Assembly: GCA_034660675.1 (NCBI GenBank)
Contig: JAYEJT010000047.1
Span: 1-18,657, forward strand
Origin: CG03 sp034660675
GTDB lineage: Bacteria > CG03
Length of the DNA stretch: 18,657 bases
Direction: 5' to 3'
In this document: positions 6,344 through 13,255 of the stretch, piece by piece
How positions within the stretch are numbered: the stretch's first letter is position 1
Layout of the letters: each line of letters opens with the position of its first letter
Translations under genes and position numbers: made by a program
The notes under the pieces: model-generated
Told to the model about the DNA's origin: nothing
Databases searched by the model: none
The model's input: the letters and a program-made list of their open reading frames with translations, nothing else

Positions 6344-7747
6344 TCAGGCCTCCGTGGTAGCCGCCCCCAGCAGTCCGTCTTTTTTAAGCCTTGACACCAG
6401 GCGGGAAAGAGCTTTTCTCTCAGCAAGAAGTTTCTGCGCGCCGGGAGATGCCGCGAGATCTATCTCCTCGTTCAGCCGTGACGATATTCCCTGCGGGAAT
6501 TTATCAAGAACTTTCTTTCTGATATCTTCCGGAAGTTCCCGAAGCACATCAGCAAAAGAAACGGGGTTAAAATTCTGATAGATGAGCAGCAGGTTTTCCG
6601 GCGACATCTGCGAAAGCTGAGCAACCTTGAAAACCGATTTTCTGAGTTCCTCCGCAAAAGAACTGTCTCCCTCCCCAATAAGAGAGATATATTCATCAGT
6701 ATCTTCATCAGACAGATTCCCCAGAATATCGGACACAATATCTTTCCCGCCGACAAAAAAATCAAGTTTTAGCCTCAGTTCATTCTCCCATTTTGTGACA
6801 TCCTCGGCAGAAAGAGAACGCGTATAAGTCAGGCGCGAAAGAACATCGCCCGCAAGTTTTTTATCCAGCCCGGAAAGTATTATTCCCGAAACATCCGGCG
6901 CATAATTCAGAAGAATTGCTATGTTTTCCGGTTTCTCTTTCTTCAGCAGGAACAATATTTTATCCACCGTCCCCGGAGTCACAAAAGAAAAATGCCCGGC
7001 GCTGGCGGTTTCCCCGCTGCCGGAGACCGCCGCAGACGGCCCGGAGGCGGAAAGAAGTGAAGCAGCGCCCGCGCCGGAAGAAAAACCACCGTGAGCGGAA
7101 GTGTTTTGCTCACCCGTTTCCCGCACCGCCTGAGAAACAGATTCGGCCGCGCCCGGAAAAGTCCGCAGAACAAACACAAAAAAAGCCGCCATACCCGCCG
7201 CAAACAGCACCGTAAACAGCAACCCCCACAGATGCGGAGGATAAATTATGTCCGACCAGCTGAAAGGATTTTTCCTGAAATTCATTTTCTTAATGGTAAG
7301 GATATCTCCCCTGCCGGTGTCCATGCCCAGCACGGCGGACGACACCTCTTTTATTATTTTGAGCATAGGCTCGGGAAGACCGTTATCAATTATAATCTGC
7401 GCCGAAAGTTTCTTTATTTTTTTGGCCGTGTCACCGAGTTCCAGGCCGGCGAGGCCTAAGCCGAGTTTTTCCTGCAGGGGAACGCCGGGCAGGACGACTT
7501 CTTCTTCCTCTTCTTCTCCGTCAGAACTTCCGACAAGCTGAGCGTTTATAACAATTATCAGCTTATCTGTGCCTATGATCTCAGTCAGAATCCGGTGAAG
7601 GCGCTCTTCCAGATTTTTCTCTATGGCAATTTTCGTCTGGATGTCAGAACCCTGTTTTGCCGCAGAGGACGAAACCAATGCGAAAAACGCGAAAGCTGCC
7701 GCGAATAAATGGGCTTTCACTTTATTTATTTTAAAACTCTTCTGCAA
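6344..7747 (-). CDS. FliF-FliG chimera (MS-ring/C-ring-like rotor protein)
   Basis: A 467-residue protein. Order: signal peptide-like segment (about 9-30); FliF RBM3-like periplasmic domain (38-157) with NLEERLHRIL, an acidic Glu run at 78-83 where FliF has its beta-collar insertion, LSAQIIID (114-121) and GRGDILTIKKMNF (145-157), which closely track conserved FliF motifs; a membrane helix (173-195); a Gly/Ser/Ala-rich linker (198-255); and a FliG middle/C-terminal-like region (258-458). FliF RBM1, RBM2 and the first FliF helix are missing. The torque helix keeps acidic residues (E427/E428 where E. coli has D288/D289), but Arg281 is Gly420. The listed start is TTG, inside the GAF gene, without a ribosome site; a GTG at 7720 is an alternative. 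It is followed by MotA and two MotB genes. Domain identities are motif-based and strong; the rotor role is inferred. Confidence 0.88.
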   Translation of the reverse strand: MQKSFKINKVKAHLFAAAFAFFALVSSSAAKQGSDIQTKIAIEKNLEERLHRILTEIIGTDKLIIVINAQLVGSSDGEEEEEEVVLPGVPLQEKLGLGLAGLELGDTAKKIKKLSAQIIIDNGLPEPMLKIIKEVSSAVLGMDTGRGDILTIKKMNFRKNPFSWSDIIYPPHLWGLLFTVLFAAGMAAFFVFVLRTFPGAAESVSQAVRETGEQNTSAHGGFSSGAGAASLLSASGPSAAVSGSGETASAGHFSFVTPGTVDKILFLLKKEKPENIAILLNYAPDVSGIILSGLDKKLAGDVLSRLTYTRSLSAEDVTKWENELRLKLDFFVGGKDIVSDILGNLSDEDTDEYISLIGEGDSSFAEELRKSVFKVAQLSQMSPENLLLIYQNFNPVSFADVLRELPEDIRKKVLDKFPQGISSRLNEEIDLAASPGAQKLLAERKALSRLVSRLKKDGLLGAATTEA

Positions 7748-8192
7748 TGATATCAGCTATGATTCTGGCAACTTCCAGATTATCCTGTGTTAGTATATCC
7801 TTTGAAGTGGATTTTTTGGCGTTTAGAACACCTCTAACCTTACCGTTCTTTATTGCCGGAACGCTGAGGCCGGATGATATTTCCTCGTATTTTTTCAGAT
7901 GGGTAAAATTTTTATTGTTAGAAATGTCACCCACAATGAGAAAAGGTTTTTTCTCGGAAGCCGAGCGTCCGGCTATTCTTTCGCCGACTTTAACGCGAAT
8001 TCCCAGTTTTCTGCCGGCAACTTCCGCAGTCTCTTCTCCGGAGACAACTATCTCAATCTCGTCCGTGTCATCATGCTTCATCATAAAGGAACAGCCGTCA
8101 GCCTTTATAATTCCCGAAAGAATTTTAAGGGCTGTTTCAACAGCTTTTCTCTTTTCCGCTCCAAGTTTTGCGTCACTGACAAATACTGGCAT
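7731..8192 (-). CDS. GAF-domain protein
   Basis: A 153-residue stand-alone GAF domain: an N-terminal helix, then GCSFMM-like strand, the acidic loop, VKVGERIAGR, FLIVGDISNN, and the closing SVPAIKNGKVRGVLNAKK strands with a C-terminal helix. GAF domains bind small ligands (cyclic nucleotides, redox or light cofactors) or mediate dimerisation. No catalytic domain is attached and no Cys/His metal pattern is evident, so the ligand is unknown. It has an excellent AGGAGG 8 nt before the ATG. Its 3' end overlaps the TTG start proposed for the FliF/FliG chimera, so the two are translationally linked. It is the first gene of the putative motor operon and may be its sensory input, an inference from position. 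Transcription may come through the tmRNA gene, as no terminator is seen between them. Confidence 0.82.
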   Translation of the reverse strand: MPVFVSDAKLGAEKRKAVETALKILSGIIKADGCSFMMKHDDTDEIEIVVSGEETAEVAGRKLGIRVKVGERIAGRSASEKKPFLIVGDISNNKNFTHLKKYEEISSGLSVPAIKNGKVRGVLNAKKSTSKDILTQDNLEVARIIADIIAEEF

Positions 8193-8237
8193 CTGTGTTT
8201 CCTCCTACTTTCTTCCGCTCACTTTAAAATTACCCTT

Positions 8238-8562
<325 letters not shown>

Positions 8563-8586
<24 letters not shown>

Positions 8587-9015
8587 TATTTCCTTAAGAA
8601 TCGTCTTTTTCTTCAGGGCCTCGCGCTTGTCATAAAGTTTTTTCCCTTTTGCAAGCGCTATCTCTAACTTGGCCAAACCTCTTTTAAAGTACAAAGTAAG
8701 AGGAATAACTGTCAAGTTCTGAAGAGCCTGTTTATCTCCTATCTTTTTTATTTCCCTTTTGTGCAGAAGCAAACGCCTCTCTCTGTCGGGATCAGGCCTG
8801 TCAACACCCGTGTACTCATACGGATTTATGTGCATGCCGTAAATGTAAGCTTCTTCTCCCGAGAGTTTGACATACGCTCCCTCCAGACTCACATTCCCGA
8901 GCCGCACAGATTTAACCTCACAGCCTTTCAGCTCAATTCCGGCCTCGTACTTGTCAAGAACCTGATAATTAAAATAAGCCTTTCTGTTTTTTATCTTTAT
9001 TGACTTAGCGCTCAT
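8563..9015 (-). CDS. smpB: SsrA-binding protein SmpB
   Basis: A 150-residue protein, the usual SmpB length. Diagnostic segments are IKNRKAYFNYQVLDKYEAGI (7-26), ELKGCEVKSVR, the central YIYGMHINPYEY and the C-terminal LAKGKKLYDKREALKK tail that enters the ribosomal mRNA channel. SmpB binds tmRNA and brings it to stalled ribosomes. The last eight codons, including TGA, lie inside the first 24 nt of the tmRNA gene. No Shine-Dalgarno precedes the ATG, and the predicted transcription start is 2 nt away, so the mRNA may be essentially leaderless. Confidence 0.97.
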
Positions 9016-9028
9016 ATTGAATTATTAT
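9000..9028 (+). promoter_or_regulatory. Putative promoter of tRNA-Leu
   Basis: TTGACT (9000-9005), a 17-nt spacer and TATTAT (9023-9028) place the start near 9035, just before the tRNA at 9039. The -35 lies within the first codons of the divergent smpB gene. Confidence 0.55.
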
Positions 9029-9032
9029 AGCA
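9024..9032 (-). promoter_or_regulatory. Putative extended -10 promoter of smpB
   Basis: Minus-strand TGCTATAAT is a perfect extended -10 (TGn plus TATAAT). The start is predicted near 9017, 2 nt before the smpB ATG. The -35 region falls in the tRNA-Leu gene and has no match, consistent with an extended -10 promoter. It overlaps the tRNA-Leu -10 base for base. Confidence 0.6.
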
Positions 9033-9038
9033 AATACA

Positions 9039-9122
9039 GCCGGAGTGGCGGAACTGGCAGACGCGCTGCGTTCAGGGCGCAGTGAGCATTAGCTTGTGTG
9101 GGTTCAAATCCCACCTCCGGCA
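9039..9122 (+). tRNA. tRNA-Leu (anticodon CAG)
   Basis: Acceptor GCCGGAG pairs with CTCCGGC, discriminator A73. The anticodon loop TTCAGGG between CTGCG and CGCAG reads CUG codons. A long variable arm and GGTTCAAATCC T-loop are present, as in class II tRNA-Leu. The CCA end is not encoded. Confidence 0.96.
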
Positions 9123-9143
9123 AAACACAGCGCCTTTTCCTCT

Positions 9144-9171
9144 TTGACATAATCAATAAATATTGTATGAT
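9144..9171 (+). promoter_or_regulatory. Promoter of the cold-shock gene
   Basis: Perfect TTGACA (9144-9149), a 16-nt spacer and TATGAT (9166-9171). Transcription would start near 9178 and give a leader of about 64 nt containing an A-run/T-run inverted repeat (GAAAAAAAA at 9185-9193 with TTTTTTTTC at 9204-9212), which may matter for temperature response. Confidence 0.6.
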
Positions 9172-9241
9172 ACTTTCAGTTGATGAAAAAAAATGTTTTG
9201 AAGTTTTTTTTCAATGTTAAGCCAATTAGGAGGCTATTATT

Positions 9242-9436
9242 ATGAAAGGTACAGTAAAGTTTTTCAACGAGAGAAAGAATTTTGGTTTTATCGAGCCGGA
9301 AGACAAGAGCAAAGACCTCTTTGTCCACAAAAATGACATTGAGGTAGGCCCTATCCAGGACGGAGACCAGGTGGAATTCGATTCAGAAGATGGTGAAAGA
9401 GGTTTAAAAGCGGTACACGTCAAAAAGATCTCATAA
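9242..9436 (+). CDS. Cold-shock protein, CspA family
   Basis: A 64-residue single cold-shock domain. RNP1 is KNFGFIEPE (12-20; the usual second Gly of KGFGFI is Asn) and RNP2 is DLFVHKNDI (25-33). It binds single-stranded RNA and DNA and acts as an RNA chaperone in the cytoplasm. A perfect AGGAGG lies 8 nt before the ATG, behind a strong promoter. It is the only plus-strand protein gene recognised and is monocistronic. The following 182 bp (9437-9618) hold no gene or convincing terminator, only a 7-bp inverted repeat (9558-9564 and 9579-9585). Confidence 0.96.
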   Translation: MKGTVKFFNERKNFGFIEPEDKSKDLFVHKNDIEVGPIQDGDQVEFDSEDGERGLKAVHVKKIS

Positions 9437-9618
9437 CAATTTTAGTAAATCACCATTACAGATATCAGAAATATCAGTAAGAGAGTACAAAAAAGAAACA
9501 AGACAGCGAAAATTACGACAAGGCGCACAGCCTGAAATAACTTCATGTGGATGTAGCACGAACTGTTGTTTGTGGTGTAGTTCGTTATAGTGGCTTTGTG
9601 TAATTTTCAGTTTTTATT

Positions 9619-9691
9619 TGGAGCAGGCGGGAGTTGAACCCGCGACCTCCACGTTGCGAACGTGGCGTTCTCCCAACTGAACTACTGCCCC
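9619..9691 (-). tRNA. tRNA-Ala (anticodon CGC)
   Basis: Acceptor GGGGCAG pairs with CTGCTCC, including the G3:U70 pair that is the alanine identity element. The anticodon loop TTCGCAA reads GCG. D and T arms (GTTCAACTC) are standard. CCA is not encoded. Its first 26 nt recur twice upstream in the 99-bp tandem units. Confidence 0.95.
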
Positions 9692-9889
9692 TAAATATAA
9701 CTTCCTGTATTCCAAGCGGTCGCGGGAAATTTTATTTCCTCCGCGATCTTCCGCCTGCGGCGGACGTTCTCCCAACTGAACTACTGCCCCTAAATATAAC
9801 TTCCTGTATTCCAAGCGGTCGCGGGAAATTTTATTTCCTCCGCGATCTTCCGCCTGCGGCGGACGTTCTCCCAACTGAACTACTGCCCC
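9692..9889. repeat. Two tandem 99-bp units carrying tRNA-Ala 5' fragments
   Basis: Two identical 99-bp units (9692-9790, 9791-9889) directly precede tRNA-Ala in its transcriptional direction. Each unit ends with an exact copy of tRNA-Ala nt 1-26 (9765-9790, 9864-9889), which is then followed on the minus strand by unrelated sequence. That sequence contains two hairpins: TCCGCC-GCA-GGCGGA, and TCGCGGAGGAAAT pairing with ATTTCCCGCGA with a 2-nt bulge. The decoys have acceptor 5' strand and D arm but no anticodon or T arm, so they are not functional tRNAs. Confidence 0.93.
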
Positions 9890-9933
9890 TAAATATCCGC
9901 TTCTGATCATTTCGGTAAACGATTCTTAATTTA

Positions 9934-10006
9934 TGGGTCGTATAGGGATCGAACCTATGACCTTGGGCTTAAGAGGCCCCTGCTCTACCAGCTGAGCTAA
10001 CGACCC
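9934..10006 (-). tRNA. tRNA-Lys (anticodon CTT)
   Basis: Acceptor GGGTCGT pairs with ACGACCC, discriminator A. Anticodon loop CTCTTAA reads AAG. The 27-43 pair is a G-A mismatch at the top of the anticodon stem; the rest is regular. CCA is not encoded. Confidence 0.94.
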
Positions 10007-10019
10007 TGTATTCTTTCTT

Positions 10020-10093
10020 TGCCCCGGAGAAGACTCGAACTCCTAGCCTTGTGGTTCGAAGCCACACGCTCTATCCAGTTGAGCTACCGGGGC
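10020..10093 (-). tRNA. tRNA-Arg (anticodon TCG)
   Basis: Acceptor GCCCCGG pairs with CCGGGGC, discriminator A. Anticodon loop CTTCGAA between TGTGG and CCACA reads CGA. CCA is not encoded. It is the first gene of a tRNA-Arg, tRNA-Lys, tRNA-Ala cluster. Confidence 0.95.
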
Positions 10094-10118
10094 GCTATCG
10101 CCGTTTACCTTAGCGCCT

Positions 10119-10146
10119 ATTATATAAAAAATCAGCAAACAGTAAA
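10119..10146 (-). promoter_or_regulatory. Promoter of the tRNA cluster
   Basis: Minus-strand TTTACT (10146-10141), a 16-nt spacer and a perfect TATAAT (10124-10119), followed by a GC-rich discriminator typical of stable-RNA promoters. The start would be near 10112, about 19 nt before tRNA-Arg. Confidence 0.6.
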
Positions 10147-10150
10147 GCCT

Positions 10151-10353
10151 CTGAAATTATTTTTAAACGTTTTGCCATAAGCAATCACGGCAGAGGGTAT
10201 CTGTAGCTGAAAGTCTGCCGTGGCGGACGGGCCATATGAGCGAGGGGTTAACGCAGTTCCCGAGCGACATAGGCAGCGAACCTCATGCGTGAGCGTCCGT
10301 CTGCGGATACCCTCTACCGTGATTGCTGCTATACAATTCCTGAAATTATTTTT
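10151..10353. repeat. Structured inverted-repeat element flanked by 14-bp direct repeats
   Basis: A 22-bp inverted repeat with one mismatch (10180-10201 and 10306-10327) encloses about 100 bp that can fold further: GGCGGACG near 10222 pairs with CGTCCGTC near 10295, and CTCATGCGTGAG (10282-10293) is a hairpin. The whole is flanked by the direct repeat CTGAAATTATTTTT at 10151-10164 and 10340-10353; the right copy includes the stop codon of the phospholipase-D-like gene. The layout resembles a small non-autonomous mobile element with a target duplication, or a structured RNA that also ends the upstream transcript. No known RNA family is recognised. Confidence 0.65.
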
Positions 10354-11338
10354 GTACGCCCTGGGATTTCACCTTCAGGAAATACCTGTAAAAATGTTCC
10401 GCGAGAGATTTGTCTTTTATGATAATGTTGGCTTCGCGGTAAAGTTCAAAACCGCCGTATCCCCAGTTGGAAGAACCTATCATAACGCTGTCGTCGGCAA
10501 CGGCGAGCTTGGCGTGCGTTATTATTTTTTCGCTTTCAAAAGACACCTCCACGCCGTTGCTTCTGAAATGTTCCGCGGCATCGTCCGTCATTTTGTTGAG
10601 CGTGTCATTATAATCACTTTTTTCCATGACAACTTCTGTCTTCACTCCCCGGCGGGCTGCGGCAAAAAGAGAATCCAGAACTTTCATAACAGGATTTTCT
10701 TTTCTGCCGGGATAGATCTTTATTCCGTATATGAGCAGCGCAATTCTTTTTTCCGCGGCCTCAAACATCTCAATGAGAGCTTCATCGGCGCGGGAAGTCT
10801 CCACCGTCCTCACACATCCGGATGTGACGCTTGCAGGCGAAGATGTTTCATCCCAGAGGGAAAGAAAATATTCTTCAAACCAACGGCCTATGTTTTTATC
10901 TTTGATAAAAACATTTGTTTCATTATTCCTGTCAATTGACGAGAAACTCAGATTGGTAGAACCCACTATCACTTTTTCGCCGTCGGCCACAATGAATTTG
11001 GAGTGCGAAAAAATATCCCCGCTATCGGCTCTGGCTTCAACCCCTATCCTTTGAAGCAGAGGCAGAGCTTCATCATTATATGAAACCGAATCCTCCAGAA
11101 TGCACCTCACATCAACACCCCTGTCAACAGCCTTGTTTAAAAGAAACACCAGCGGCCGCGTTGTCTCATCCATGTGAAAATAAAGCTGACTGATGTAAAG
11201 CGTCTTTTGGGCGCTTTTTATTGTTTTTTTCAGTTGTGGAAGATAATCCCTGTTTGAAGCCGGACGGCACACGGATGGAGGAGAAAAACACGACGTTAAA
11301 ACAATCAGCGTTAAAAAAAACCATCCGCGGCGGATCAT
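10346..11338 (-). CDS. Phospholipase D-like lipoprotein
   Basis: A 330-residue PLD-superfamily protein with two HKD motifs: H112-x-K114-x4-D119 with GSTN at 126-129, and H275-x-K277-x4-D282 with GSSN at 288-291. Such enzymes cleave phosphodiesters (phospholipids, nucleic acids, cardiolipin) through a covalent His intermediate, one HKD from each half. The N-terminus is a short signal sequence with lipobox LTSC (Cys17), so it is likely a lipoprotein exposed to the periplasm; the substrate is not predictable. The ATG overlaps the stop of the DUF3006-like gene (TAATG). Its last codons lie in a direct repeat next to a structured element. PLD-like secreted nucleases (for example Nuc) have one HKD; this has two, like PLD or cardiolipin synthase. 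Confidence 0.9.
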   Translation of the reverse strand: MIRRGWFFLTLIVLTSCFSPPSVCRPASNRDYLPQLKKTIKSAQKTLYISQLYFHMDETTRPLVFLLNKAVDRGVDVRCILEDSVSYNDEALPLLQRIGVEARADSGDIFSHSKFIVADGEKVIVGSTNLSFSSIDRNNETNVFIKDKNIGRWFEEYFLSLWDETSSPASVTSGCVRTVETSRADEALIEMFEAAEKRIALLIYGIKIYPGRKENPVMKVLDSLFAAARRGVKTEVVMEKSDYNDTLNKMTDDAAEHFRSNGVEVSFESEKIITHAKLAVADDSVMIGSSNWGYGGFELYREANIIIKDKSLAEHFYRYFLKVKSQGVQK

Positions 11339-11556
11339 TATTTTTTTTGAGATCTTTTCAGGAGCCTTTTCCTTATTGCGGAAATATTTTTTTTGACCCG
11401 TTGTTTTTCTGCACGGTCGGGAGAAAACGTCACATCAAGGAAATCGCCTTCTTTAATCTTAAAAGGAAATTTCTTCTCCGGTATTTCCATTCTTCCGCCG
11501 CCTCTGATAATAATGACAGCTATACCTTCCTCGATCCTGTCAACAGAGCATTTCAT
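11338..11556 (-). CDS. DUF3006-like small protein
   Basis: A 72-residue protein: VDRIEEGIAVIII at 5-17, a central GDFLDVTFSPD at 37-47 and a basic C-terminal tail. This pattern matches the small DUF3006 family (recognised from memory), whose members have no known activity and probably fold as a beta barrel. It has a very good GAGGAGG 6 nt before the ATG and overlaps the phospholipase-D-like gene by one base. No signal peptide, so cytoplasmic. Co-translation suggests a link with the lipoprotein, but none can be shown. Confidence 0.72.
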   Translation of the reverse strand: MKCSVDRIEEGIAVIIIRGGGRMEIPEKKFPFKIKEGDFLDVTFSPDRAEKQRVKKNISAIRKRLLKRSQKK

Positions 11557-11594
11557 AAAACCTCCTCAGAAAAGCGGCCGGACTCCGTTTTTAC

Positions 11595-12641
11595 TTATCC
11601 GGAAAAACCCGACATGATATCCCGGGTTTCTTTCTGTATCCGGTTTTTTAAAATATTTTTCATATCATCCGGACAAAAGGCCGCTTCAACAGCAAAAATA
11701 TTCATATCCAGCACATCCTCTATTTCCAGGCCGCACTTTGTCTGAACAATATTCCATTCATGAGTAAGATCTATGTTTGAAACTCCCCTGTCGTCCGTGT
11801 TTATCGTTGTTTTAATGCCTTTTTTGTAAAAATCCGCCAGAGGATGTGATTTATAATCCGCACAAACTCCGGTCTGGACATTGCTTGTTACGCAAACCTC
11901 AAAAACAACACCAACATCTTTCATGCGGTTAAAAAAAACATTGTTCTCGGCCATTCTCACGCCATGACCGATACGGGAAGCGTGCAGAACATCAACAGCT
12001 TCCTTGACCGACTCCCATCCGGCAGCTTCGCCGGCATGAATTGTGACAGGAATTCCCGCATCCCGCGCGCGGTCAAAAATGGCGGCAAACGGAGCGCCCG
12101 GAAAACGGCTTTCATCTCCGGCAAGATCCATTCCGCACACGCCGCGGCCCGCGAATTTTTCGGCGAGCGAATATGTTTCTTCCCAGTCTTCCCCGGGGGT
12201 GCCTCTGTATGCGCAAAGCAAAGAACCTGTTTTTATGTCAAAATCCCTTTCTCCTTTTTTGAACCCCGCCAGAACGCTTTTGAGAATGTCTTCCTGTGTC
12301 ACCTTTTCCGACGCCTGAAGACAGGGCGCGAAACGCACTTCCATGTAGCGTATGTTTTCTTTTGCCGCGTCTTCACAAAGCTCATAAGCTATTCTTTCCA
12401 TTGATTCCGGTGATTTCAGATACGGATAAAAAAATTCAAATTTGCTGAGAAAATCCGTCAACGAGCGGCAGGACGAATCAACCTGCACGTAATCGGCAAT
12501 ATCAGCGGGAACATCACACGGGAGCTCGGCCCCCGCAGCTTTCATTATGTCAAATATCGTCTCCGGCCTTATTGAACCGTCAAGATGACAATGTAAATCA
12601 ACTTTCGGAAATTTAACCAGCGTTTCTCCTGCGACTTTCAT
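11595..12641 (-). CDS. add: Adenosine deaminase
   Basis: A 348-residue enzyme of the amidohydrolase superfamily. Metal and catalytic residues: H17 and H19 (DLHCHLDGS), H202 and E205 (IHAGE), H226 (RIGHG), D283/D284 (NTDD); also GMDLAGDE at 170-177. It deaminates adenosine (or a related aminopurine nucleoside) to inosine. The length matches classical adenosine deaminase; the adenine-deaminase branch cannot be fully excluded, but GMDLAGDE favours adenosine. It begins 2 nt after the first P-loop kinase-like gene, in an operon with methylthioadenosine phosphorylase and a PfkB kinase, consistent with purine salvage. It could also act on 5'-methylthioadenosine or deoxyadenosine. Confidence 0.9.
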   Translation of the reverse strand: MKVAGETLVKFPKVDLHCHLDGSIRPETIFDIMKAAGAELPCDVPADIADYVQVDSSCRSLTDFLSKFEFFYPYLKSPESMERIAYELCEDAAKENIRYMEVRFAPCLQASEKVTQEDILKSVLAGFKKGERDFDIKTGSLLCAYRGTPGEDWEETYSLAEKFAGRGVCGMDLAGDESRFPGAPFAAIFDRARDAGIPVTIHAGEAAGWESVKEAVDVLHASRIGHGVRMAENNVFFNRMKDVGVVFEVCVTSNVQTGVCADYKSHPLADFYKKGIKTTINTDDRGVSNIDLTHEWNIVQTKCGLEIEDVLDMNIFAVEAAFCPDDMKNILKNRIQKETRDIMSGFSG

Positions 12642-12643
12642 AT

Positions 12644-13255
12644 TCAGAATTCGTCAACCACCGCAAGAAGCTGTTGCTCAATATCTTCCGGCGTGACGCC
12701 GTTATCATTTTTGATAACAATCACTTTCGCCGGCGCTTCTGCCGTCAGCGTGGCGCCGTCATCGGTCAGATATGTTTCTTCCATTTCCTTCCTGGAAACA
12801 AAATGAGCGTCAATACCTTCCTTTTCCGCCCTCTTTGTCCTCTCCTCATTGCGGGCGACACAGGTTTCAAAAGAAGCGTCTATGTACAGAGCCGTACCAT
12901 TGTTCAAAATTTCCTCAGAAAACAGACCCAGCGAGCGCGCATTATCCGGACGCGAAAATTCTATCGCGAGCACACCGTCTTTCTCCTTATAACCAAGGGC
13001 TTTTTTATTAAGGCCAACGAGCATCTCATCCCATATGCCGGGATCCATGACCTTGAAACCCCCGTCGTCAGTCGGCAAAAACCTGTCTGTGCGGCCTGCC
13101 GCCGCGTCGGCGTCATGGAGTTCCATGAGTATGGGAAAATCGTCTATCCTTTCAAAATTAACCACCTTTCCGCTCTTCTTCAAAATCTCCGTTATAGTCC
13201 TAAAAACTATACTTTTGCCGCAACCGGGCCGTCCGAGTAAAAATATATTCTTCAT
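12644..13255 (-). CDS. P-loop kinase-like protein, copy 1
   Basis: A 203-residue protein starting with a strand and Walker A (GRPGCGKS, 8-15). A distinctive segment ERIDDFPILMEL (35-46) follows, then a nucleotide-kinase-like Arg-rich lid region (about 131-142, CVARNEERTKRA) and a C-terminal IVIKNDNG. The layout resembles adenylate/thymidylate kinases or AAA-like small P-loop kinases, but no named family is recognised. It overlaps the TIM-barrel gene by 4 nt (ATGA). A clear paralogue lies at 17365-17994, also after a TIM-barrel gene with the same ATGA overlap. Substrate is unknown; a sugar or nucleotide phosphorylated in this salvage operon is an inference. Confidence 0.75.
   Translation of the reverse strand: MKNIFLLGRPGCGKSIVFRTITEILKKSGKVVNFERIDDFPILMELHDADAAAGRTDRFLPTDDGGFKVMDPGIWDEMLVGLNKKALGYKEKDGVLAIEFSRPDNARSLGLFSEEILNNGTALYIDASFETCVARNEERTKRAEKEGIDAHFVSRKEMEETYLTDDGATLTAEAPAKVIVIKNDNGVTPEDIEQQLLAVVDEF

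Noticed and set aside
4220..7747. Zorya-type defence locus
   Set aside because: MotA/B-like genes are present, but no ZorC/D helicase or ZorE nuclease; FliF/FliG, TPR and barrel genes fit an envelope machine better.
4220..7747. Ordinary flagellar operon fragment
   Set aside because: No hook, rod, filament, export or FliM/FliN gene is nearby, FliF and FliG are reduced and fused, and the neighbours include an outer-membrane barrel.
9558..9585. 7-bp inverted repeat as terminator of the cold-shock gene or tRNA cluster
   Set aside because: The loop is 14 nt and there is no T-tract on either strand.
9692..9889. CRISPR-like array
   Set aside because: Only two identical adjacent units with no variable spacers, and they contain tRNA sequence.
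9614..9910. 98-residue minus-strand reading frame with internal protein repeats
   Set aside because: It is translated from tRNA-Ala and the 99-bp tandem units; such frames are classic spurious ORFs over tRNA genes.
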